Part shown: one piece after another, positions 34,325-42,681 of the stretch | Layout: every line of letters begins with the position of its first letter | Position numbering within the stretch: position 1 is the stretch's first letter | Assembly (NCBI GenBank): GCA_019057775.1 | Contig: JAHLWT010000185.1 | Location: forward strand, 21,038 to 85,037 | Source of the DNA: Promethearchaeota archaeon | GTDB taxonomy: Archaea; Asgardarchaeota; Lokiarchaeia; Sigynarchaeales; SOKP01 | Direction of reading: 5' to 3' | Length of the DNA: 64,000 bases | The notes under the pieces: generated by a model | What the model was told of the DNA's origin: nothing | The model's database searches: none | Seen by the model: only the letters and a program-made list of their open reading frames with translations | Position numbers and translations under genes: made by a program

Positions 34325-36574
34325 TTAATTAAAATCCATAACAAAATGAACACAATTATTCTGTTTTTTTAGGTATCCTAAGAAACATGCTTGATTAAAA
34401 TGGATATAAAATTTCTTATCTATAATATCTTCTTCCTTAGCGAGCTCCTGAAATGTTTTATAATCCAATTTTCCATTCTCACAATACACCTTAACAATAT
34501 TGATTAAAGATTTTACATTATTATTCAAATAGGGTTTATTCTGTTTAATAGTGATTCTCCTTTTTTTTGTTTTTTGCTTCATAATCTTTGTTCTATTGAT
34601 TAAGGATTTTACATTTTTATTCAAATAGGGCTTATTTTGTTTAGTGGTTTTCCTATTTTTTGTTTTTTGCTTCAAAATCTTTGTTCTTAAGATATTTTCA
34701 TCGATTGTTATCAAATCAGAATAAAAGGTGACCCCATAATTCTTGAAGGTTTTATATTGCTCACTATTACAAAAATTATCTAATTTAGTGAGAATATCCT
34801 CTATAGTTCGATTTGCTAGGATAAGTTCTTCCATTTCTTTTCTTTCCCGGAAATTCTTAATTAACTCGAGTTCAGAACGATTAGATTTTGGTGATTTAAA
34901 ATCAATCTTTTTACGATCTAATGTGTTTATTACTTTCAATTGTTTAGGATTAGTCAAAACTGAATTCATTGAATTTTCTTTTCTCCGAGCTACATGATAA
35001 AATGGTATATCAACTGTGTCTTCCGCTACAAGAATGTAACATCTCCCAGGAGCATTTCTACCAGTTCTCCCTCTCCTCTGAATTAACCTAATCTCTGAAG
35101 GAACGGGTTCGTAAAAAATTATTGCATCTACGTTAGGTATATCTAATCCTTCCTCAGCTACACTTGTCGCAACTAATATATCAACTTCATTTTCTCTAAA
35201 TTTCTGTAAGATCTCTATTTGCAAATGCTGAGGAAATCCTTTGTCATCAAATTTACTCGCTTGACCAATAAATTTCTCAATTTTAAGTTCATTGTTAAAT
35301 TCAATTTTTAAAATTCTTTTTAGTAATTCAGCCATTTCTCGGTATTGGGTAAAGATAAGAATTTTTTTACTGTTAAATTCTTCAGCCTCTTCTTTGATAA
35401 TAGATTTCACTTTATCAATTTTAGGATGTGATAACTCTGGTCGATCTAACTTTTCAAGAGCAGAATAAATATGTTTATAATGGTCAGAATTAACGATTCT
35501 TTTAGCAGATAAGATATCTTTGCTAGCTTTATATTTGATTTTATCTAAAAACGATTTAAAAAGAGTAATATCTTGAGTTTCAATTAAATCTTTAGCATGA
35601 AGGATGGATATGCAACTTGCACAATAAGAAAATACAGATGTTATTTCAATTTGATTTTCTTTGACAATATCAATAATTCTTGGTGATTTATAATAAAGAG
35701 ATTCAAAATAATCTTCTTCAGATAATTCTAAATCGTTTCCATTTTCATAGCATAATGAGAATGTCAAATCTCGAGATAGTCCTAAGAAGTCTAATTTTGA
35801 ATAATATTTTTTATTCGGTGCGATCAATTTATTTTTAACAAAAAATCTCAAAAATACTTCAAATAAGTTGTACCAAATTGTGCTTAATTCAACTAATTCG
35901 ATGGGTAAATCTATTAAATTGATATATGTATCAATATCATAAATATAATCCTTTACATCCTTATCTTTATAATTTTTAAAGATTATATTTTCAATATATA
36001 AATTATCACATATTTCTTGTATACGTTCTTCATTTTTCCCAGGTGAAGCTGTTAATCCTAATATTAGCGGGTCGGTACATGTGTTTATGTATTCGCTTGA
36101 AATGAAATTAAAGGCATAATTCCCCTTAGTTTTGTGGGCTTCATCAAAAATAATAAGTGAGACTTGGTTTAGATTATAACGACCTCTTAATAAATCATTT
36201 TTAATCACTTGAGGTGTGGAGATGATTAATCTCGAACTATTAAATAAAAGAATTCTTTTTTCGGGAGGGATTTTTCCAGTAAACAATGTAATATGATCCA
36301 AATCAATATCGAGAAATTTTTCACAAGAAGCTTTATGCTGTGCAACTAATGGTCTTGTTGGAGCAAGCATTATAATTTTTGCTTGAGAATATTTTTTTAA
36401 ACAATTTGCTATTTGTAAAATACCAATTATTGTTTTTCCTAATCCAGTTGGTAAAACCACGAGCGAGTTTTTATCTCTACTACTATTAACAATATTTTTC
36501 TGATAGTCTCTGTACAATATTTGGTTATTTTTCAAGAAAGGCCCATTAAAATAGGTTTTAAACTCTTTTTGCAT
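34325..36574 (-). CDS. hef: Hef/FANCM-type SF2 helicase lacking the nuclease domain
   Basis: This 749-residue helicase has motif I P-T-G-L-G-K-T (42-48), motif II D144-E-A-H147, T-A-S-P-G-K and motif VI Q-R-R-G-R-T-G-R, with an insert between the RecA domains as in archaeal Hef and eukaryotic FANCM/Mph1. Hef acts on stalled forks and branched DNA. The C-terminal XPF nuclease and HhH domains are absent. Instead there is a Lys-rich tail that contains a tandem repeat (see 34503-34691) and a final ~60-residue helical segment. The gene lies 28 bp downstream of a truncated GH4 gene. Confidence 0.85.
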   Translation of the reverse strand: MQKEFKTYFNGPFLKNNQILYRDYQKNIVNSSRDKNSLVVLPTGLGKTIIGILQIANCLKKYSQAKIIMLAPTRPLVAQHKASCEKFLDIDLDHITLFTGKIPPEKRILLFNSSRLIISTPQVIKNDLLRGRYNLNQVSLIIFDEAHKTKGNYAFNFISSEYINTCTDPLILGLTASPGKNEERIQEICDNLYIENIIFKNYKDKDVKDYIYDIDTYINLIDLPIELVELSTIWYNLFEVFLRFFVKNKLIAPNKKYYSKLDFLGLSRDLTFSLCYENGNDLELSEEDYFESLYYKSPRIIDIVKENQIEITSVFSYCASCISILHAKDLIETQDITLFKSFLDKIKYKASKDILSAKRIVNSDHYKHIYSALEKLDRPELSHPKIDKVKSIIKEEAEEFNSKKILIFTQYREMAELLKRILKIEFNNELKIEKFIGQASKFDDKGFPQHLQIEILQKFRENEVDILVATSVAEEGLDIPNVDAIIFYEPVPSEIRLIQRRGRTGRNAPGRCYILVAEDTVDIPFYHVARRKENSMNSVLTNPKQLKVINTLDRKKIDFKSPKSNRSELELIKNFRERKEMEELILANRTIEDILTKLDNFCNSEQYKTFKNYGVTFYSDLITIDENILRTKILKQKTKNRKTTKQNKPYLNKNVKSLINRTKIMKQKTKKRRITIKQNKPYLNNNVKSLINIVKVYCENGKLDYKTFQELAKEEDIIDKKFYIHFNQACFLGYLKKQNNCVHFVMDFN
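34503..34691 (-). repeat. Tandem duplication of ~96 bp inside the helicase tail
   Basis: Two adjacent units (34503-34598 and 34599-~34691) are nearly identical at the DNA level. They encode two copies of a Lys/Asn-rich segment ending in K-P-Y-L-N-x-N-V-K-S-L-I-N. The length is a multiple of three, so the frame is kept. The few differences suggest a recent duplication. Confidence 0.9.
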
Positions 36575-36602
36575 CTTATAGATAACTGAGGATTTTTTGC
36601 TT

Positions 36603-36803
36603 TTAATAATAATATCGCTGATGGATTTTTATAATATATATAAGCATTAACTTATACATCAAGTCTAATCGTCCAAGATCTATATCTTCGAGTGTAATAA
36701 TTGTGTCCTTCCTAAGTGAAGGAAATGTAAGGATATCAGTTAAAAGGCTCATCCCGAAGACAATGCTCCCGGCACCGATAAACACTATTTTCAACTTATT
36801 CAC
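36603..36803 (-). pseudogene. Truncated glycoside hydrolase family 4 (alpha-galactosidase/6-phospho-glucosidase) remnant
   Basis: This 66-residue frame starts K-I-V-F-I-G-A-G-S-I-V-F-G-M-S-L-L-T-D-I-L, which is the NAD-binding N-terminus of GH4 enzymes, and runs through I-T-L-E-D-I-D-x-x-R-L-D-L-M. It then turns into I/Y-rich sequence and stops with TAA. The remaining ~370 residues of the family, including the metal and catalytic residues, are missing. The next gene begins only 28 bp on, so a deletion removed them. The fragment starts 11 bp after the MBL gene. Confidence 0.7.
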
Positions 36804-36814
36804 ATTATTTTTTT

Positions 36815-37837
36815 TTATTCATTTCTGTTTTTTTTGACAGGAAAGAATAAAATCACTTTCTTTTCTTCAATCCTAGTTACACGTCCCTGTTCTTCAAACA
36901 TTTTTAACGTAAGAACAACCCAACCTCGTGCTATTTGATGCATGAACTTTCCCTTTTTTGGATATAAAGCCTTGATGATATTCTCCGGTGAAATTCCTTT
37001 CTCAGAACTTTGGATTATTAAGTTTAATACTTGTTGTTCACGCTCATTTCTATGTTTTAAGATCTCACTTAGACGCTCTGTTGGTCCCTCAATAGGACTT
37101 CCATGGGCAGATAGGATTAGTTTAAGATTTGGAAGATTTTGTAATTGTTGTATAGTTTTTATATATTCATTTATATTTGACTCAGGCGGTCCTAACCAAG
37201 TGGTCACAGACCTCAATACATTGTCCCCTGAAAAAAGTATTCCTTTTTCTTCATTATATAGGGAGATATGATCAGAACTATGTCCTGGTGAAGGGAAAAT
37301 TGTCCAAGCCTCACCATTTACGAATATTTCTGAATTATCATCAATAATCTCATCAGGATCATCCATAAAAGAAACCCCATAAATTCTGTTATAAAAAAGT
37401 CTTGAACCAAAATTTCGAAAGAAATTTCTTAATCTACGAATTACTTTCTTCCTAATTCTTAAGTAATCATTATAATCATCAGTTTCATAACTTTTATTAA
37501 AATTATTCTTATCTTTAATGATTTTGGCAGTTTTTTCTGTTAAAATAACTTTTAATCCTAAGGAATCTCTCAATTGGGTCAAACCACTAATATGGTCGGG
37601 GTGTCCATGGGACACCAAAATCCGTGTTATTTTAAACTCTTTATTCTGTTTCCTATAGTATTCTTCAATTTCTTTTAATTCTCTTATGAAATATTTTATA
37701 ACTTTTTTTGTACCATAACCCGCATCATATATAATTCCATCATTACCAGCTAAAACATATACGTTCTCCGGGGGTTTTACAGCACCCATACTCCCTTTTT
37801 CCCTAATTAAAAATATTCCAGAATAAACTTCTTGCAT
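36815..37837 (-). CDS. Metallo-beta-lactamase fold hydrolase
   Basis: This 340-residue protein has the MBL metal motif S-H-G-H-P-D-H, later metal-site blocks (F-P-S-P-G-H-S-S-D-H and S-A-H-G-S-P) and a C-terminal winged-helix-like part (~265-330), as in LACTB2-type proteins. It is a zinc-dependent hydrolase whose substrate may be a nuclease-type or thioester compound. The sequence alone does not decide. It heads a same-strand group with the GH4 remnant and the helicase. Confidence 0.85.
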   Translation of the reverse strand: MQEVYSGIFLIREKGSMGAVKPPENVYVLAGNDGIIYDAGYGTKKVIKYFIRELKEIEEYYRKQNKEFKITRILVSHGHPDHISGLTQLRDSLGLKVILTEKTAKIIKDKNNFNKSYETDDYNDYLRIRKKVIRRLRNFFRNFGSRLFYNRIYGVSFMDDPDEIIDDNSEIFVNGEAWTIFPSPGHSSDHISLYNEEKGILFSGDNVLRSVTTWLGPPESNINEYIKTIQQLQNLPNLKLILSAHGSPIEGPTERLSEILKHRNEREQQVLNLIIQSSEKGISPENIIKALYPKKGKFMHQIARGWVVLTLKMFEEQGRVTRIEEKKVILFFPVKKNRNE

Positions 37838-38033
37838 TCGATTGTAATAACAATCTGAATAAAAAAAAGTTTTTCAAAAAAAAAAAAGAGGATTACATTC
37901 AAGTTAGATCAATCAATAAGAGTTCTACTCCCATAACTCAAGAACTTAATGGAGTATTGTATATTTATATCAAAGAATTACTTCATTTATTTAATTCAGA
38001 AATTAGAATTAAAAAACTAAAATTGTTGTTAAT

Positions 38034-38459
38034 ATGTTTTGTACTCAATGTGGGTCAGAAATTCCTGACGATGCTCAATTCTGCACTTTCTGTGGAGAAC
38101 TAATCGAGAAGGCAGCCCCTCAACAAGTTCAACCAACACAACCTATCGCTCCAATGGAACCTGCGCCCCCTCCGCAAACTACTCCAATACCTCCATCAAT
38201 CCCATCAAGAGGTAAAAATAAAGTAGGCGCTGCCATTACTATAGTACTCATCATTGGATTTATATTTTTTTTTACCGGACTATCACCCATCTATATTGGA
38301 TCCTCAGGGATAACTATGCTTGTGATCGGCGTTGTTATACTTCTATGCATAGTAGGTAGTGTATGTGGAAGCCGAGGGGGAGGGGGAGGTGGATGGGCAT
38401 GCTGTGCCTGCAGTGGTTGTAGTGATTGTGATTGTGGTGGGTGCGATTGTGATTGTTAA
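38034..38459 (+). CDS. Zinc-ribbon membrane protein with Cys-rich tail
   Basis: This is a 141-residue protein. The N-terminal zinc ribbon is C-T-Q-C-G-S...C-T-F-C-G-E. A Pro-rich linker (~33-62) and two membrane segments (~66-110) follow. The tail is a Gly run and then nine Cys within the last 21 residues, with D and S between them (C-S-D-C-D-C-G-G-C). The tail may bind metal or form disulfides outside the cell. A 196-bp intergenic region precedes it. No family was recognised beyond the ribbon. Confidence 0.6.
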   Translation: MFCTQCGSEIPDDAQFCTFCGELIEKAAPQQVQPTQPIAPMEPAPPPQTTPIPPSIPSRGKNKVGAAITIVLIIGFIFFFTGLSPIYIGSSGITMLVIGVVILLCIVGSVCGSRGGGGGGWACCACSGCSDCDCGGCDCDC

Positions 38460-38507
38460 GATTTTAAAAAAAAATAGTCATTTAATTTCAAGATACAAGA
38501 TTATCTC

Positions 38508-38978
38508 ATGAAGATGCAGCACCAAAAAGATGATCTTCATAAAGCTGAAAGAATTATAATCAGGTGGCTCGCACACCATAATCCAAATCGAGATGATTTT
38601 CATGACCATGTTCTTTATTTTTTTAATTATGCTATTTGTATAGGATGCTTTTCCTTTTTTTTGGGAATTACTATCGGTCTAATTATAGGTAATGTGTTTT
38701 ATTTTTTTATTGTAAATTCTATTAATCTCTCTATAATTCTTCTGATTTTTGTTTCTTGCTGGTCACCATCAATTTTCCAATATACAATTCAAATAATAAG
38801 AAAAAAATCACTTAAAAACCGGGGAATTAAATTCTTTACTCGTTTTCTTTATCCTATTGGGAGCGTTATATTTATATTTAAATCTCCTTTATGGGGTCTT
38901 GGTATTTCAATTACAGCAGGATATTTAATTATTTTTATTAGAAAGTATAAGGAGAAAGCTTTAAAAAAGAATTTATAA
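38508..38978 (+). CDS. Small membrane protein, DUF2085-like
   Basis: This 156-residue protein has about four hydrophobic segments. A His-rich start (L-A-H-H-N-P-N-R-D-D-F-H-D-H) and A-I-C-I-G-C-F-S-F-F-L-G-I resemble the C-x-x-C-x-G-x-x-x-G pattern of DUF2085. Function unknown. It follows the Cys-rich membrane protein by 48 bp and could be co-transcribed. Confidence 0.5.
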   Translation: MKMQHQKDDLHKAERIIIRWLAHHNPNRDDFHDHVLYFFNYAICIGCFSFFLGITIGLIIGNVFYFFIVNSINLSIILLIFVSCWSPSIFQYTIQIIRKKSLKNRGIKFFTRFLYPIGSVIFIFKSPLWGLGISITAGYLIIFIRKYKEKALKKNL

Positions 38979-39058
38979 GGAAGACTTATTATTGAGAGGT
39001 AAGAAATAAAAAAGAAAAAAAAAGTTAAATTATTTGTAGTTTGCTTAACTAAATCCTT

Positions 39059-39268
39059 TTAGAAGTACTTAATAGCTAAAAGGATATCATTACGAGTGAT
39101 TTTCTTTCGTTTTGAGTGTTTGGTTAAAATTAAAGCGGTTTTTGTTAGTTGTTCTGCTGATCGACTCATCCAATCGACTAATTCATTAACGGCATCCCGG
39201 GCAACGATAACTGCCCCATTGTGCTTCATTAGCCGTCTGATGGGTGACCAGGAAATATATTCTCCCAT
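39059..39268 (-). CDS. Archaeal histone (histone-fold protein)
   Basis: This is a 69-residue minimal histone fold. It has I-R-R-L-M-K-H-N-G at the first helix, V-A-R-D-A-V-N-E-L-V-D-W at the start of the long central helix, and K-R-K-K-I-T-R-N-D-I-L-L-A-I-K at the last loop/helix. It packages DNA as dimers and multimers. The ATG is confirmed by a GGAGG Shine-Dalgarno sequence (complement of 39279-39283), 10 nt upstream. The N-terminus G-E-Y-I-S-W-S-P is slightly longer than in Methanothermus histones. The upstream region carries symmetric repeats (39291-39333). Confidence 0.9.
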   Translation of the reverse strand: MGEYISWSPIRRLMKHNGAVIVARDAVNELVDWMSRSAEQLTKTALILTKHSKRKKITRNDILLAIKYF

Positions 39269-39290
39269 AATAAATTTTCCTCCACGTTTT

Positions 39291-39333
39291 TTTATTTTTG
39301 GTTAATTTATTTAACCAATTTTTATTTTTGGTT
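39291..39333. promoter_or_regulatory. Inverted and direct repeats upstream of the histone gene
   Basis: A perfect inverted repeat GGTTAA-N5-TTAACC (39300-39316) lies between two identical 13-bp direct repeats (39291-39303 and 39321-39333), whose starts are exactly 30 bp apart (about three helical turns). They lie just upstream of the histone Shine-Dalgarno sequence. They could be an operator for a dimeric regulator or for histone autoregulation. AT-rich DNA makes chance repeats likelier, so support is moderate. Confidence 0.5.
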
Positions 39334-39837
39334 CTAATTTTACATTTTAAATTTTTGATTAAATTAAATTAACTAAATATACTAAGATCTTTTAGGTATT
39401 TAAAGATTTTCATATAAGCTTTATGTTATGGAAAAAAAAATTAAAAAAATTGAACGACAAAATATCTAGTTTGGAAGATGATCAATCTCGTGAAAGTTAA
39501 GCTTTTTTTATGGAAATATCATTTGTATTAAAATTTGAAGCTAAAATTACTAAAAAAGCTCCCAAATTCTTTAATTTAAGCAAATTCATTAATTATTAAA
39601 AAATAAGAATAAAAAGATTCAAATTCTGAAACGCTGATACATGAAAATTTTTAAGGTTTGTGACATAAAGTTTTTTATCTTTTCTCTAAAAATGTGAGTG
39701 TCAGAGTCTTTTAGGTTAAATCTATAAACAGAATTTGATTTATCAGATAATAATGGAAATAGGACCATAAATAAAATATCTATTTTAAAAAAGGAATAAA
39801 GGATCCAGCTAGGTCCCTTCATTTTGCATAAGGGCAA
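39334..39837. other. Intergenic region with no convincing gene
   Basis: This is a long AT-rich stretch between the histone and the DUF3795-like gene. It holds only a 25-codon frame at 39423-39500 and a 72-codon minus frame at 39619-39837 without a recognisable domain. I see no RNA gene in it. Confidence 0.5.
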
Positions 39838-40284
39838 TTATTTATATCTTGAGTTGTCCTTAGATTCTTGATAAAATGATTCGATACCAATTTCTTTCAT
39901 TCGATTATTCATTTGAATCCATCTTCGTTTAAGATGAGTATCAAAATTAGAATTTCCACAAGGAAATTCATTACATTGGAAACAAAAATCAACTTTTTTA
40001 TTCTTATAGCAGTCTCGTACTCCACAATCAGGATATAAACAAGAACCTTCCCTACATCCTGAGCAATTCTCTTCAGTTAAATATGAGAGTAATGATTTGA
40101 AAGATGGATAATTTTTAAAGACGGGAAGAAAAGATGAGAATCTCTCAGCATATATATCAAATAAACCTAAAAGATTCTGTAATTTTATACTTGTTTTCCT
40201 GATTTCGCCATTAGTATAAGCAAAACAATTATTACAATTAAGACCACATGGAGCCAAAATCTTTAAGATTTCTTGATATTTCAT
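39838..40284 (-). CDS. DUF3795-like cysteine-rich protein
   Basis: This 148-residue protein has the DUF3795 layout: A-P-C-G-L-N-C-N-N-C near the N-terminus, then C-S-G-C, a C-x5-C-x3-C series (Y-P-D-C-G-V-R-D-C) and F-C-F-Q-C-N-E-F-P-C. The Cys clusters probably bind zinc or iron-sulfur. Function unknown. It is 68 bp downstream of the beta-sandwich/zinc-ribbon gene on the same strand. Confidence 0.7.
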   Translation of the reverse strand: MKYQEILKILAPCGLNCNNCFAYTNGEIRKTSIKLQNLLGLFDIYAERFSSFLPVFKNYPSFKSLLSYLTEENCSGCREGSCLYPDCGVRDCYKNKKVDFCFQCNEFPCGNSNFDTHLKRRWIQMNNRMKEIGIESFYQESKDNSRYK

Positions 40285-40352
40285 ATTTCAGCCTACACAA
40301 ATTCAATCTACATAAATTAAAATTAGAGTTCTAAATTGAGAATTCTAATAGT

Positions 40353-41339
40353 TTACCAAATAACTTGTTCATAATTACAATTTTTACATTCTATAGACTT
40401 CCCTTTCTTCGGAAAATTAGGAAGAATAGCTCCACAATATTTACATTCTAAAACATAAACCTCATCTCTTTTATTGATGATCCCATCAAACAAAAAATGA
40501 TCTTCAAAATCACTAGTGAGCATTGTTAATAATGAGATTAGGATGTGTTGATTTCGTGATATGCCGATTATCTCTACCTTGCGTAAAACGATTTGAGCTA
40601 TGATGAGGATTTCCGCCTTAGATTCCAATTCGTCTCCAAAAAACCATAATATTTGTTTATTTGAATCTTTAGCAATTAATTGGAAATTCCGTACTAATAA
40701 GATTTGTTCTAGAATATCAAAACACATATCCATTTTTATTTTTTTTTGCGCGCCAATGCCAAGACTTTTAATTACTTTCTTGATCCCAGGTGATTTACTA
40801 AATTCTCCAATGAAAGTCGATGGAATTATTTTAGGTTCAATAGTAATCTTATCAATATATACGATCGCAGGGTTAGAAGTTAGAACCCGTATGAAATCTT
40901 TGTTGTTTACGAAAGATACTACGGTTCGGAGTTCTCCTTTGGCATCTAAGGTCATAGGTGTAAAATGAAGATGAATTTGTTTATTACTCTTTTCATTTAA
41001 TTCATTAAATTCTATTGTAATTTGCTTCTTGTCTTCTTTTGTGACAGTCTCAGGAAGATGAACTATTGCTTTAGATCGAGTAAGATTTAAAAATTCAGGA
41101 TAAGTAACTTTAATTTTTACATCTGAAATTGGTGCTAGACTTTGATTTTCAAGGATTATAGAGTATCTGTAATGTGCAGCAAAAGGAACGAATAGATTTT
41201 TGAGGACAACCATATTCTCTTGATCTATTTCTTCAAAAGAGTACTGATCTACAATTTTTCTTTGTTTTTCCTCTTTAGTTTCAAAAATAACTAATTCATG
41301 TATGGGTTCTGGTGCTGTAACTTTCAATTTTTTAGTCAT
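40353..41339 (-). CDS. Beta-sandwich protein with C-terminal zinc ribbon (adaptin-ear-like architecture, unproven)
   Basis: This is a 328-residue protein. The N-terminal ~45-155 region looks like an Ig/appendage-type beta-sandwich (Y-R-Y-S-I-I-L-E-N-Q-S, P-I-S-D-V-K-I-K-V-T-Y-P). A mixed alpha/beta domain (~170-295) follows. The end is a zinc ribbon, C-K-Y-C-G...C-K-N-C-N-Y. A sandwich followed by a platform-like domain recalls eukaryotic coat-protein ear domains, but I cannot show homology. It has no signal peptide and is probably cytoplasmic. A similar sandwich ends the protein at 50275. Confidence 0.45.
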   Translation of the reverse strand: MTKKLKVTAPEPIHELVIFETKEEKQRKIVDQYSFEEIDQENMVVLKNLFVPFAAHYRYSIILENQSLAPISDVKIKVTYPEFLNLTRSKAIVHLPETVTKEDKKQITIEFNELNEKSNKQIHLHFTPMTLDAKGELRTVVSFVNNKDFIRVLTSNPAIVYIDKITIEPKIIPSTFIGEFSKSPGIKKVIKSLGIGAQKKIKMDMCFDILEQILLVRNFQLIAKDSNKQILWFFGDELESKAEILIIAQIVLRKVEIIGISRNQHILISLLTMLTSDFEDHFLFDGIINKRDEVYVLECKYCGAILPNFPKKGKSIECKNCNYEQVIW

Positions 41340-41466
41340 TATAGTAGAAATGGTTGTGAGTTTATGGATGAGTTTATGGATATCAAAATTGAATTTTGAA
41401 AACTTATTACTTTAATTATTACGTTTTTATTTATAATTTTTTTTAAGTTATATTAATTACATATAC

Positions 41467-42150
41467 TTGATTGCAATAATGTTTAGAGATCTTGAGAATT
41501 TATTCACATCACCAACTATTAAACCAACGTTTGAGATTGTTCATGTTATATTAGCTCTATTTATATTTGATGAAAATCAGGAAGGTATTGGTAGATATCG
41601 CTTAGAAAAGGAGTTATTAATTGGTTCTGGTACTGCTAAATCATTAATTAAAAAATTAAATAAAATAACTGAATTCATAACTACAAAAAACCAAAATATT
41701 CGTAAAGGCCATGTTTTAACAAGAAAAGGTTTAACTTTTTTGAAGATGATTAAAGAATCAATTCCATTGGTTAAAGAGGGAGATGCTTCAATACTTAAAG
41801 ATATAATCATAAAACCTGAAAAGGATAGTATTTTTTTTTGTTTAGTTAAAAATGCCATTAAGAAAATTACAGATGGAATCGCCCAACGAGATGCTGCGAT
41901 CAAAATTGAAGGATCTGGAGCAACTTGTTTGGTATTTAATGGAAAAAATTTAATCTTTCCTACAAAATCTTTTACTTTAAATGAGGGGGATAAAATGATA
42001 TTAGAAATTGAGACTCAATCTTATTTTAAAACCCAATTAATTAAAGAAAAATTGAACTTGGAAAAAGATGATGTTATCGTCATAGGCTCTGGGGAAAATC
42101 CTCAAAAAGCAAGATTATCTGCTGTGAATGCTGCATTAACATTATTATAA
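41467..42150 (+). CDS. Winged-helix protein, DUF4443-like
   Basis: This 227-residue protein has an N-terminal winged-helix (~20-90: G-R-Y-R-L-E-K-E-L-L-I-G-S-G-T-A-K-S-L-I-K-K-L) and a C-terminal alpha/beta domain resembling DUF4443 (A-A-I-K-I-E-G-S-G-A-T-C-L-V-F). It is possibly a transcription regulator with a ligand-binding part. The start is TTG 41467 or ATG 41479. The JAMM gene follows by 20 bp. Confidence 0.6.
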   Translation: MIAIMFRDLENLFTSPTIKPTFEIVHVILALFIFDENQEGIGRYRLEKELLIGSGTAKSLIKKLNKITEFITTKNQNIRKGHVLTRKGLTFLKMIKESIPLVKEGDASILKDIIIKPEKDSIFFCLVKNAIKKITDGIAQRDAAIKIEGSGATCLVFNGKNLIFPTKSFTLNEGDKMILEIETQSYFKTQLIKEKLNLEKDDVIVIGSGENPQKARLSAVNAALTLL

Positions 42151-42170
42151 AGTTCAGGAGATATTTAGAT

Positions 42171-42659
42171 TTGAAATTTCAGAAAGATATTATTCTGTTT
42201 ATTAATACTAGCATTCTTGATAAGATTAAAAAGTGTGTAGAAAATTCATATCCTAATGAAACGTTTGGATTGATTCTCGGTCCCCGTCCTAATCAGATCC
42301 CTCAGGAAGATCCTGAAGCATATCAATATCATTACATTGGTGAAATTTTTGAATGTGTTGAGCCTAGTGAACAATCTCCAGTATCATTTTTCATGGATAA
42401 TACTGAAGAATTATTTAGAATTCTTGAAAATGCAAAAAATAAATATAATAGACGTGTATTAAGCATCTTTCATTCTCACCCCTCAGGGGCCTACCCTAGC
42501 GGATTTGATCGTAACTATATGAAATTCTTAGATAATTCTTATTCAAAGATTTATAAAAACCAAATATGGACAATCATGGATGCTTCAAATAAAGATTTAA
42601 ATGGTTTTATCTACTTATATGATGAACTCATGCAAATTTCCATAGAAATTAGAGAATAA
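42171..42659 (+). CDS. JAB/MPN (JAMM) metalloprotease, Rpn11/RadC-like fold
   Basis: This 162-residue protein has the JAMM zinc motif: Glu30 in N-E-T-F-G-L-I-L, then H-S-H-P-S-G-A-Y-P-S-G-F-D. The spacing H-x-H-x6-S-x2-D is one residue shorter than the common H-x-H-x7-S-x2-D. JAMM proteins remove ubiquitin-like modifiers. It converges with the proteasome beta gene (23-bp gap), which suggests a role in protein-modifier processing. A TTG start at 42171 is needed for the full domain. Confidence 0.8.
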   Translation: MKFQKDIILFINTSILDKIKKCVENSYPNETFGLILGPRPNQIPQEDPEAYQYHYIGEIFECVEPSEQSPVSFFMDNTEELFRILENAKNKYNRRVLSIFHSHPSGAYPSGFDRNYMKFLDNSYSKIYKNQIWTIMDASNKDLNGFIYLYDELMQISIEIRE

Positions 42660-42681
42660 TATTGTAGTTTACAAGAATTTT

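Noticed and set aside
39423..39500. 25-codon plus-strand ORF after the histone upstream region
   Set aside because: Lys-rich low complexity in AT-rich DNA with no SD. Chance is likely.
39619..39837. 72-codon minus-strand ORF
   Set aside because: TTG start and no recognisable domain. It may be a decayed fragment but cannot be supported as a gene.
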